Of a stretch of 64,000 bases of DNA, positions 37,321 through 45,127 are shown piece by piece (the stretch's first letter is position 1; the number at the start of each line of letters is the position of its first letter). The stretch spans positions 2,241,719 to 2,305,718 of the forward strand of contig DS995276.1 of the NCBI GenBank assembly GCA_000156115.1, written 5' to 3'. The translations under genes and the position numbers were made by a program. Source of the stretch: Rhodobacteraceae bacterium HTCC2083 (GTDB lineage Bacteria > Pseudomonadota > Alphaproteobacteria > Rhodobacterales > Rhodobacteraceae). The notes beneath the pieces were generated by a model, which worked only from the letters and a program-made list of their open reading frames with translations, did not search any database and was not told where the DNA came from.

Positions 37321-37793
37321 GGCAGGTTTTGAGCGTGCTGTCCTTGTGAATGGCGCGCTCACCTTGGCTGATTTTATCGCCCTTTTCCTGAGCAACGGCT
37401 GATCTTTGTTTCCGCTCAGTAAAACAAGTTTGGAAATCGGCGCAATTGGGGCCCCTGATTGCCCAAATATCTTTTACCGTGCACTTTTATGCGGTTTCGC
37501 GCCGGCCCTCGCAAAAAATATCGCAGCGTTGAGTTGGGTGCGTTTCCTGCGCTTTGAGCCCCATAAAACAATGTAGATTTAAGCCCTTAGAGCGCTAGAT
37601 GCACAACACATGTGGGTTGGTACACGCAGGTTTACGTGTTTTTGCAGTTTGCTTGCGTTTGTCAGTTTTATGTTACGTTAAAGACGTAAGATAATAGTGA
37701 CAGTATGTCGCATAGGTGGCATTTCTGTACGTCGCGCATGATAGAGTCTTTGCGTTTTTGCGGGGTGCTTCCGTCAACATAAGGAGTACTCTC
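37321..37793 (+). promoter_or_regulatory. puc promoter region with inverted repeats
   Basis: A 473-base region with no credible gene ahead of the LH2 operon. It holds a perfect inverted repeat TTACGT-TAAAG-ACGTAA at 37673-37689, a lone TTACGT half-site near 37632, and a short palindrome GACA-GTA-TGTC at 37699-37709. Puc promoters are normally controlled by PpsR/CrtJ (TGT-N12-ACA sites), and I find no perfect copy of that consensus. The repeats are therefore candidate operators for an unidentified factor. A clear Shine-Dalgarno AAGGAG closes the region at 37781-37786. Confidence 0.45.
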
Positions 37794-37946
37794 ATAACAG
37801 ACGAAGGTAAGGTCTGGCCCACCGGACTAACGCTGGGCGAAGCTGAAGAAGTGCATAGCTATCCTATCGATGGCACACGCGTTTTCGGTGCAATTGCGCT
37901 TATCGCTCATATTTTGGTTGCGATCTCGACCCCTTGGCTTGGATAG
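37794..37946 (+). CDS. pucB: LH2 light-harvesting beta subunit, apparent ATA start
   Basis: A 50-residue antenna polypeptide that binds bacteriochlorophyll a in the intracytoplasmic membrane. From the second residue it reads TDEGKVWPTGLTLGEAEEVH, closely matching PucB of Rhodobacter sphaeroides, with His21 (B800 side) and His39 in ALIAH (B850-type ligand), and the C-terminal TPWLG. The codon in the initiator position, seven bases after AAGGAG, is ATA (37794-37796), not ATG. The only alternative start upstream is a GTG at 37716 without a ribosome-binding site, which would add 26 unrelated residues. Either AUA is used weakly, or the base is a mutation or sequencing error. Followed after 12 bases by pucA. 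Confidence 0.85.
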   Translation: MTDEGKVWPTGLTLGEAEEVHSYPIDGTRVFGAIALIAHILVAISTPWLG

Positions 37947-37958
37947 GCAGGACGCACT

Positions 37959-38312
37959 ATGAATAATGCAAAAATGTGGCTTGTCGTTTCTCCAACAGTT
38001 GGCGCTCCACTTTTTTTGGGTGCAATTGCAGTTGGATCTTTTGCCGTTCACTTGCAAGTTGTTAAGAACACCTCTTGGGTCGCTGACTTCTTGCAAGGTG
38101 TTCCACTTGGAACGGGTGATAAGATGTCTGCGGCTGACGTGGATTCATCCAAGCTGAAGGTCGCAAAAGCGTCCTACGCGCTGGATACGGTTGCTGGTAC
38201 GGAAGTGACAGTCATTCTGCCTGATGGCACACATGCAAAGGTTATCTTGAATATGCCTGAGCAGCATGCGTCGCATCAAGCTGATCAACTGCCGCTGACG
38301 ATTACACGGTAA
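37959..38312 (+). CDS. pucA: LH2/LH3 light-harvesting alpha subunit with C-terminal extension
   Basis: The first ~50 residues are a canonical LH2 alpha polypeptide: KMWLVVSPTVGAPLFL, a single membrane helix, and His31 as the bacteriochlorophyll ligand. At the C-terminal end of the helix the pair at positions 44-45 is Phe-Leu rather than Tyr-Tyr or Tyr-Trp, the signature of B800-820 (LH3-type) complexes. Residues 52-117 are an extra hydrophilic extension, so the protein is about twice the usual ~54 residues; an extended alpha is known for puc2A of R. sphaeroides. AGGACG precedes the ATG. Part of the pucBAC series. Confidence 0.92.
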   Translation: MNNAKMWLVVSPTVGAPLFLGAIAVGSFAVHLQVVKNTSWVADFLQGVPLGTGDKMSAADVDSSKLKVAKASYALDTVAGTEVTVILPDGTHAKVILNMPEQHASHQADQLPLTITR

Positions 38313-38322
38313 TTACAGCGCT

Positions 38323-38357
38323 GATTGAGCCTGCGAACAGGTTGTACGGGCTCAATC
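38323..38357 (+). promoter_or_regulatory. pucA-pucC intercistronic hairpin
   Basis: GATTGAGCC (38323-38331) pairs perfectly with GGCTCAATC (38349-38357), enclosing a smaller CCTG/CAGG hairpin. Such hairpins after pucBA stabilise the short mRNA and limit read-through into pucC. No strong T-tract follows, which suits partial read-through. It covers a possible TTG start at 38342 and so argues for a later pucC start. Confidence 0.75.
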
Positions 38358-38428
38358 CCATTTTCGCGCATCACGAGACCTATGGCTCTCTGATCTTAGA
38401 TGGCGCGGTGCCAAATTTGAAACAACAC

Positions 38429-39196
38429 ATGCTCAACTATCGGAAATTTGCGACGCAAAAGCTGGCGGCGACCGGGCCGAAGTATTTGCCGTTCGCGGAT
38501 ATTGCGACCCCGGATATCCCGATGTCGCGATTGTTGTGCCTGTCGTTGTTTCAGGTCACCGTAGGCATGGCATTGGTCATGCTCGTCGGCACCTTGAACC
38601 GAGTTATGATTGTTGAATTGAATGTACCTGCGACATTGGTTGCGGTGATGTTGGCTCTGCCTTTGATCTTTGCACCGTTTCGCGCATTGATTGGGCATAA
38701 GTCCGACACACATGTGTCGGCCCTTGGACTGCGCCGCATTCCCTACATTTGGAAAGGCACGCTCTGCCAATTTGGCGGGTTCGCGATTATGCCTTTCGCG
38801 CTGTTGGTTTTGTCGGGCTATGGCGAGGCTGTTGATGTCCCGCGCTGGATTGGCCTAAGTGCGGCCGCATTGGCCTTTTTGCTCGTGGGGGCAGGGGTGC
38901 ACATCGTGCAAACCGTTGGTTTGGCCTTAGCGACTGATCTTGTGAAAGAAGAAGATCAGCCAAAAATTGTCGGCTTGATGTATGTCATGCTGCTGATCGG
39001 AATGGTGATAAGTGCGCTGATTTACGGTGCGTTGTTAGAAGCTTACACGCCGGGCCGTCTTATTCAGGTCATTCAAGGTACGGCTGTAATCACGGTTGCT
39101 TTGAATATCACGGCGATGTGGCAGCAAGAGACCCGCAGCCGCGAACGCGCGGCGGAGATGAAGATATCCAAGCCACAACCCTTCAAAGAGGCATGA
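38429..39196 (+). pseudogene. pucC: PucC, N-terminal part (gene interrupted by frameshift)
   Basis: PucC is a BCD-family major-facilitator-fold membrane protein needed for LH2 assembly. This 255-residue part starts at MLNYRKFATQKL and contains the first six or so helices, including SLFQVTVGMALVMLVGTLNRVMIVEL and APFRALIGHKSD. The frame ends at TGA (39194-39196) after QPFKEA. In intact relatives the sequence continues EAW, so GCATGA looks like GCATGGA with one G lost. The C-terminal half continues in another frame from the overlapping ATG (39193). An earlier TTG at 38342 lies inside the intercistronic hairpin and is less likely as start. Confidence 0.8.
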
Positions 39197-39858
39197 ACCA
39201 GTTGGCCCGAGCCGATGGCATCATCCGGTTGCTGGTCGTTATTTGTCTTGGAACCTTTGGCTTTGGCATGGCGGATGCCTTGCTGGAACCTTATGGGGGG
39301 CAAGTGCTTGGCCTTTCCATTGCGGACACAACCAAGCTTACAGCGCTCTTTTCGGTGGGCACGCTGGTGGGTTTTGAAATCGCATCGCGTTTGCTGAGTG
39401 GCACCACGGAACCGGGTAATCTCGCGCTGGCTGGCCTTGCAGTCGGAATTCCGGGGTTCGGATTGATCATTTTTGTGTCGATGGACGGCGGCACGATCAG
39501 CTTTTTGCTAGGCACATTTTTGGTGGGCTTAGGAACAGGGCTGTTTGGTCATGCTACTTTGACTGCAGCCATGCGCGCCGCACCGCGTGAACAGATTGGG
39601 TTAGCGCTGGGCGCTTGGGGTGCAGCACAGGCCTGCGCAGCCGGTCTAGGCGTTGCTCTCGCTGGGATTGTGCGCGACGTCATTGTCGGTTTGCAAGGAG
39701 CCACTGGCAATTCAGTTCAGACGCCCTGCGCTATCATCTTCACGATTGAAGCGCTTAGCCTTTTGATCGCAATAGCTGTGGTTTGGCCGATGGCCCGAAA
39801 AGTTACGAACAGAAAAGACATTCACACAACGACTGAAAAGCAAGTGGAGGGATTATGA
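39193..39858 (+). pseudogene. pucC: PucC, C-terminal part
   Basis: This 221-residue segment carries the remaining helices of PucC (LLVVICLGTFGFGMADALLEPYGG through LLIAIAVVWPMARKV) in the frame shifted relative to the N-terminal part. Its ATG overlaps the upstream TGA as ATGA, the geometry used for translational coupling, so two polypeptides could still assemble as a split transporter; this is inference. Without coupling or frameshifting it is the remnant of a broken gene. Its stop overlaps the repeat-protein gene by four bases. Confidence 0.75.
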
Positions 39859-40676
39859 CACAGGTTATTACGCGTTATTTCGAAAGCGCCAAGCAGGCCC
39901 GAGCAACCAGACATGAGCTTTTGCATCGCCGACGGTTCTCTGGCTGGATAGTGCACTTGTTTGAAGTCGCAGATGGCCTCGCTGACAAGCTTGCGGCCAA
40001 GAATGTTGAAGCTAAGACCGCTAAAGCCTACGCAAAGTATCTGAAATTAGGTGTTGCCGTTCTGCTGGTGCAGGCAGGGTCCAAACCGCTTGGCGGCGCA
40101 AAGATCACACGCGATGCTATGACGGCGATGGGCGCAACCGCGCTCGATGGTTTGATGGAAGAGGTCCGTGTTCAAGACCTGCCAAAGACGATGTTGGGCG
40201 TGCTCAACGATCACCCGCATATGCTCACGCGTGAAAGGGATCCATATAACACCAACTTCTACATGGCGAATTGGCCGATTCCGTTGATCAGTCGTCACAA
40301 GCCTATGTCTTTGTCGATGTTCCCAAAGCATGCCCGCATGGCGAGCTTTCCTATCTCGCTCATAAGTCGCCGCAAACCGTTCACAGGCTCGGTCTTTGGC
40401 CGCCATGTGCGCATGGCGAATTTCCCCCTGCCTTTGATCAGCAAACGCAAGCCGTTCACAGGCTCCATCTTTGGCCGTCACGCGCGTATGGCGAGTTTCC
40501 CGCTGCCGCTGACTAACCGTCGCAAACCTTACACAGGCACGGCCATTGGACGTCACACACGCATGGCGAACGGGCCTTTCCCGCATCTTACCAATGGCAA
40601 GCAGGGGACGAACTCTCTCGTCCCAGGTGGCGCGCGCATGGCGAATTTTCCGCTGCCGTTGATCAGTCGCCGTTAA
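39855..40676 (+). CDS. unrecognised pucC-coupled protein with 25-residue tandem repeats
   Basis: A 273-residue protein, start ATG at 39855 overlapping the pucC stop, with GGAGGG before it. Residues 1-136 form a non-repeated domain (VITRYFESAKQARATRHELL, a hydrophobic KLGVAVLLVQAG at about 64-75). From residue 137 five 25-residue units and a sixth partial one follow, consensus MANFPLPLISRRKPFTGSIFGRHAR. They are basic, with no cysteine. I do not recognise either part and assign no function; membership of the LH2 operon suggests a role near the antenna or its assembly. The stop codon falls inside the sixth repeat, while the repeat pattern goes on in frame to 40829. Confidence 0.75.
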   Translation: MTQVITRYFESAKQARATRHELLHRRRFSGWIVHLFEVADGLADKLAAKNVEAKTAKAYAKYLKLGVAVLLVQAGSKPLGGAKITRDAMTAMGATALDGLMEEVRVQDLPKTMLGVLNDHPHMLTRERDPYNTNFYMANWPIPLISRHKPMSLSMFPKHARMASFPISLISRRKPFTGSVFGRHVRMANFPLPLISKRKPFTGSIFGRHARMASFPLPLTNRRKPYTGTAIGRHTRMANGPFPHLTNGKQGTNSLVPGGARMANFPLPLISRR

Positions 40677-40829
40677 CCTAGCAAAGCATCAATCTTCCCG
40701 TGTCACGCGCGTATGGCAGACTCAATCCTGCCTTTAGTGATTAAGGACTCCGATGGTGCGGCCCACTATGGCAGCAAGAGCTTTTCGTTGTCGCGGATGT
40801 TCGGCATTCCGACAGTGATCCGTCGCTAA
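40263..40829 (+). repeat. 75-bp tandem repeat array, continuing past a stop codon
   Basis: Each 75-bp unit encodes 25 residues and begins with ATG GC(G/A) at 40263, 40338, 40413, 40488, 40563, 40638 and 40713. Unit 6 has TAA at 40674-40676 where other units have AAA or a similar Lys codon after Arg-Arg, yet the next unit begins exactly on period at 40713 and the frame stays open to TAA at 40827-40829. The last unit is degenerate (MADSILPLVIKDSDGAAHYG). A single base change would explain the early stop. Confidence 0.85.
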
Positions 40830-41576
40830 CCTTGTAAGATTGGCGGAAGTTTCAGGCGGTTTATAAAAGTGAAGTGCCTTATCGCTTCCGTGTGAAAGTT
40901 TGCTGCGTGCTTTATCGTTCTAGGTTTTTGATTTCTCTTGGGTTTTGCCCCTCGCGATCACCTCCCAAGCATTGTCGCTTGTAGTTCTTTAGGGGCTGTC
41001 TAAACAATGGATATGTTAGGCACTTGGACTATCCAAGAAAATCCAATCACATTTTTGAAGCGTCCTAAACTCAACATATGTAGCGGCGGTTTGAATGCCG
41101 TGTAATTACACGTGCATCTTCTCATTTCAAAAATGCTGACGTGATTGGTCGGCGACCCAGGAAACTAAGTTGGCATGAGAGATAGCTGCTCTGTTTTTTC
41201 CTTAAAAGCAAATGATTAGTATAGTTTACTATGGGGATAATTTTATATTTGTATCGAAATTTGAGCCGAATTTATTGCAATCTCTCCATTGTTGTCTCTT
41301 TCTAACGAACACGTCCGCTATCGAAAAAATTAAGGTATGTCCTAGCGCGGCCACTCGTGCTGAGCGCGGCCAAAATGGCAGAAGTGCCCAAAATCACCGT
41401 TGCTGTGCATCATATGAACGTCTGATTTCAGAAATCGAATTTATGAAAACCTCAACACAATAGCTCTGCTCTTACGAGTAAACCTTTAAACCAGCTTGAA
41501 GTTTGAACTTTAGTCTGGCCTAGTGTGTACGCTTAGAAACGAGCAACGAACTTATTTGTTTTCTGGGAGGAAACTC
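40830..41576. other. gene-free A/T-rich interval
   Basis: No convincing gene. The only longer frame (41212-41463) lacks a ribosome-binding site and family resemblance. The interval separates the puc operon from the TAXI transporter and must hold the transporter promoter; I see no clear terminator for puc in it. Confidence 0.5.
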
Positions 41577-42581
41577 ATGATCAAACATCTTCGCACAGCG
41601 GCCTTGGCTGCTACATCGACATTGTTGTTAGCGCTACCAATGCAAGCGCAAGAGCTTAACTTCTTCACAATCGGAACCGGCGGTACAGCTTATACGTATT
41701 ACCCTGTGGGTGGCGTCATTGCGAATGCGATCTCCAAGCCTCCAGGGTCGCGCGAATGCGGTAAAGGCGGGTCTTGTGGCGTTGATGGGCTTATTGCGTC
41801 GGCGGTTTCCTCACGTGGATCTGTAGACAATGTGAACGCTATCATTTCCGGTCTTCGTAACTCTGGTTTCGCCCAGTCTGACGTGGCTTATTGGGCATAC
41901 ACAGGCACCGGTACTATGGAGGGCAAAGAACCTGCCACGGACCTGCGTACAATCGCTGCGCTGTTCGAAGAGCACATCCACTTAGTGGCGTTGGCTGACA
42001 GTGGCATCAATTCTGTCGCTGATCTGAAAGGCAAGCGCGTATCTCTCGATGAGCCCGGTTCTGGTACATATGTCGACGCCAACCTGATATTGGAGGCCAA
42101 CGGCCTGTCTAATGACATGATTACTGCAGAGGCCCTGAAGGGTGGAGCTGCATCAGAGGCTCTGCGCAATGGCAAGATCGATGCGTTCTTTGTCGTAGCA
42201 GGCTACCCTACAGGCTCCTTGGTTGAACTGGCGTCCGCAGCGTCCATCAAACTGGTTCCAATCGACGGTGCTGGTGCAGATGCTTTGACGTCCAAGTACG
42301 GTTTCTTCGCGTCATCCGACATTCCTGAGGGCGCATATGAGGGTGTTGGCACAACAACGACCGTCGCAGTTGGCGCTCAGTGGTTTACATCTGCAAACGA
42401 AGACGAAGAGCTGATCTACAACATTACCAAAGCTTTGTGGAACGACGAGAGCCGCAAGTTGCTGGACGTAGGCCATGCCAAAGGTAAGACTATCACATCT
42501 GAAACAGCACTCAATGGTGTTGGTGTGCCGCTGCACGCAGGTGCTGAGCGTTTTTACAAAGAAGCCGGTCTGCTTGAGTAA
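41577..42581 (+). CDS. TAXI-family TRAP transporter solute-binding protein
   Basis: A 334-residue periplasmic binding protein with a signal peptide (residues 1-23, LLALPMQAQ) and the TAXI-type N-terminus FFTIGTGGTAYTYYPVGGVIANAIS. It feeds the fused permease encoded downstream. GGGAGG at 41565-41570 precedes the ATG. TAXI transporters take up glutamate and other poorly known solutes; the substrate is not predictable. A hairpin with a T-tract separates it from the permease gene, as is usual for binding-protein genes that are expressed more strongly. Confidence 0.94.
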   Translation: MIKHLRTAALAATSTLLLALPMQAQELNFFTIGTGGTAYTYYPVGGVIANAISKPPGSRECGKGGSCGVDGLIASAVSSRGSVDNVNAIISGLRNSGFAQSDVAYWAYTGTGTMEGKEPATDLRTIAALFEEHIHLVALADSGINSVADLKGKRVSLDEPGSGTYVDANLILEANGLSNDMITAEALKGGAASEALRNGKIDAFFVVAGYPTGSLVELASAASIKLVPIDGAGADALTSKYGFFASSDIPEGAYEGVGTTTTVAVGAQWFTSANEDEELIYNITKALWNDESRKLLDVGHAKGKTITSETALNGVGVPLHAGAERFYKEAGLLE

Positions 42582-42600
42582 TGAACAGTCTAAAACAGTT

Positions 42601-42634
42601 GGCTCGAGGGGGAAACCTCTCGGGCCTTTTTTTG
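42601..42634 (+). terminator. intra-operon attenuator hairpin
   Basis: GGCTCGAGGGG pairs with CCTCTCGGGCC (with one or two G-T pairs), followed by TTTTTTT, between binding-protein and permease genes. Expected to reduce permease expression relative to the binding protein. Confidence 0.75.
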
Positions 42635-42656
42635 AACTACACGCGGGATAGGTGGT

Positions 42657-44738
42657 ATGTCAGTCGACCAAAAGCTGGGTAGCAAGCCTGAAGATATGCA
42701 GGATACATCAGCGGATCTTAGCCCTGAACTGACGGCAGAAGAACTTGCCGAAATAGAACGCAAGTTCGATCCCGAGACCGCTTTTCGACCAACGGGCAAA
42801 GCGCTTGGCTTTTTCATCGCAGCCGTTCTTGTGGCGATGTCCGTTTATCATTTCTATGCCTCAGGCTTTGGTCTGATCCGCGAACTGCTGCACCGTGGCA
42901 TTCACTTGTCCTTTGTACTTGGGCTTGTGTTTCTTCTGTTCGGATGGCGTCGCGAAACCGGAATAACGCCTACTGTTGGCAAGTTGCGCATCCAAGGCGT
43001 GCAAATCCTTGATATGATGTTTTCTGTTCTTGCGGTCGCTGCTGCGATCTATTTACCGTTGCTCCCGCCCGAGATTGTGTCCGAGCGGGTCGGCAACCCG
43101 TCTCAATCGGATGTATTGATGGGCACTGCTTTGCTCTTGCTAACACTTGAAGCGACGCGCAGGTCTGTGGGGCCAACCCTTCCGATTATTGGCATCCTTT
43201 TTATTGCTTTTGCCTATTTTGGACCTTGGATGCCCGGTGCATTAAAGCACGGTGGCTCAAGTTGGCTTGGCATCATCAACCACCTCTACATGACCAACCA
43301 AGGTCTTTACGGCGTGGCCATTGGGGTGATGGCACAATACGTCTTTCTGTTTATTCTTTTCGGCGTATTGGCAACCCGCATTGGCCTGGGCCAGTTGTTT
43401 ATCGATTTGGCAATGGTCTTGGCAGGGCGCTATTCCGGTGGTCCGGCGAAAGTGGCGATCTTTTCGTCGGCTTTCATGGGGACAATTTCTGGCTCCTCTA
43501 TTGCCAACACCGTGACCACTGGCGCACTGACGATCCCAGCGATGAAGCGCATTGGCTACCCAGCGCATTTCGCCGGTGCGACTGAGGCCACAGCTTCAAC
43601 GGGCGGACAGATAACCCCCCCTATTCTCGGGGCCGCCGCATTCATTATGGTTGAATACCTTGAAATTCCCTTGCGAGATGTTCTTGCGGCGGCGTTGTTT
43701 CCCGCTTTACTGCATTACTTTGGCATTTTTATCATGGTGCATCTGGAAGCCAAAAAGCTGGGTTTGCGAGGCTTGAGAGCCGAAGAGCTCCCGAGAATGG
43801 GAGTCGTGCTGAAAGACCATTGGCTGTCGATCATTCCGTTGATCATATTGGTCTACTTGATCCTCTCGGGCAAAACCCCGGATTATGCGGCGGTTTATGG
43901 TATCATAGCCTGTGTTGTTGTCGGATTTCTAAACCCGAACAATCGGTTGTCGATCCCTGACCTTTGGGATGCCCTTGGTTCGGGGGCGAAAAGCACGCTC
44001 GCCGTAGGCGCAGCAGCCGCGACTGTAGGGATTGTCGTAGGAGTTGTGACCCTGACGGGCGTTGGTTTCCGCCTCGGCTATGTCGTGGTGCAAACTGCAA
44101 CGGATATTGGTGAGATCGTCGGGGGCATCTGGCCGCTAAATTACTTTAGTGTCGCGCAATGGGCCTTGTTCTTCTCACTCGTTTTGATCGCAATTGCCTG
44201 CATCATAATGGGCGCAGGCATCCCAACGACTGCGACTTACATCATCCTTGTCGCGGTTGCGGCTCCCGCACTGGCGCAATTGCAAGTCGAGCCAATCGTG
44301 TCGCATTTCTTCGTGTTCTACTATGGGGTTTTGGCTGATATCACACCGCCTGTCGCACTTGCGGCCTACGCAGCGGCAGGAATCGCAGGATCCAATCCGT
44401 TTAAAACGGGAAATACTGCGTTCCGCTTGGGCATTGCGAAAGCGCTTGTTCCATTCGTATTCGTCTATTCTCCAGCGCTTTTGCTTGTTGCAGATGGCTT
44501 CACGTGGTGGGCCTTCACCTACACGCTTATCGGAGCCATGCTGGGTATTGGAGCACTTGGCGTCGCCTTCTCAGGTTACTTAACAGCTCCATTAAAAAGC
44601 TGGGAACGTTGGTATGTCGGAATCACGGCGTTCCTGTTTATTGCACCCGGAATTACTACGATGTTGATTGGGATCATAATCTTGATGCCAATCGTCATTT
44701 TACAACAACGACGTGGTAAAACATCTGACAACGATTGA
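42657..44738 (+). CDS. TAXI TRAP transporter fused permease (DctQM type)
   Basis: A 693-residue inner-membrane protein in which the small and large TRAP permeases are fused, as in all TAXI systems. An acidic N-terminal region (residues 1-50) precedes four helices corresponding to DctQ, then the DctM part with AIFSSAFMGTISGSSIANTVTTGALTIPAMKRIGYP and EATASTGGQITPPILGAAAFIM near residues 260-330, and the repeat in the second half (MGAGIPTTATYIILVAVAAPAL). Partner of the upstream binding protein. Length is typical (about 650-870). Confidence 0.95.
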   Translation: MSVDQKLGSKPEDMQDTSADLSPELTAEELAEIERKFDPETAFRPTGKALGFFIAAVLVAMSVYHFYASGFGLIRELLHRGIHLSFVLGLVFLLFGWRRETGITPTVGKLRIQGVQILDMMFSVLAVAAAIYLPLLPPEIVSERVGNPSQSDVLMGTALLLLTLEATRRSVGPTLPIIGILFIAFAYFGPWMPGALKHGGSSWLGIINHLYMTNQGLYGVAIGVMAQYVFLFILFGVLATRIGLGQLFIDLAMVLAGRYSGGPAKVAIFSSAFMGTISGSSIANTVTTGALTIPAMKRIGYPAHFAGATEATASTGGQITPPILGAAAFIMVEYLEIPLRDVLAAALFPALLHYFGIFIMVHLEAKKLGLRGLRAEELPRMGVVLKDHWLSIIPLIILVYLILSGKTPDYAAVYGIIACVVVGFLNPNNRLSIPDLWDALGSGAKSTLAVGAAAATVGIVVGVVTLTGVGFRLGYVVVQTATDIGEIVGGIWPLNYFSVAQWALFFSLVLIAIACIIMGAGIPTTATYIILVAVAAPALAQLQVEPIVSHFFVFYYGVLADITPPVALAAYAAAGIAGSNPFKTGNTAFRLGIAKALVPFVFVYSPALLLVADGFTWWAFTYTLIGAMLGIGALGVAFSGYLTAPLKSWERWYVGITAFLFIAPGITTMLIGIIILMPIVILQQRRGKTSDND

Positions 44739-44828
44739 GCGGCGACGTGGCCAATTGCAAAAAAGGTCCGCTGCAAGAGCCCGGAAGCCGTCATTCGTGA
44801 TGAGAGCTTGACTGGCGGTTTCGTCCTG

Positions 44829-44944
44829 CATCTCATCAGCCCATCGGTTGCGCGGCGAAGGACCGGAATTCCGAGACCCGCCATTCAAACAGTACGCGGC
44901 GAATGCTGGGAGAGAGCCCAAAGTGCATGATTCTGCAGTACAGA
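44829..44944 (+). repeat. direct repeat, left copy, flanking the RTX-Hint gene
   Basis: About 115 bp, beginning CATCTCATCAGC and containing GGAATTCCGAGACCCGCCAT and a GCGGCGAATGC block. A second copy in the same orientation lies at 46911-47022 with many shared runs and scattered differences. No open frame clearly belongs to it. The surrounding interval 44739-45127 contains no gene that I can support. Confidence 0.75.
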
Positions 44945-45127
44945 TGGATGGCAGCTTTTCGAAAAACGAGGCAGTAAAAACCCCCTTCTGAACCCCGAAA
45001 AATCGAAGACCTGATTGTTTCAAAAATGATGTGTATACCTGATTATGCCCCAATTGGGTCCAATTGCGGCCCAGTTATATTGTCACTTTTTAGGGAGAGT
45101 GAACCCCGTCAATAAATGAACTGAATA

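Noticed and set aside
37321-37793. Search for a PpsR/CrtJ site (TGT-N12-ACA)
   Set aside because: Only partial matches such as TGTCAG near 37660 without a correctly spaced ACA; not claimed.
41212-41463. 83-residue frame in the gap after puc
   Set aside because: No ribosome-binding site, unusual composition (several Cys, many rare residues) and no family resemblance.
44700-45053. 117-residue minus-strand frame overlapping the left direct repeat
   Set aside because: Its end runs into the permease gene on the other strand, it has no ribosome-binding site, and its middle is just the repeat read backwards.
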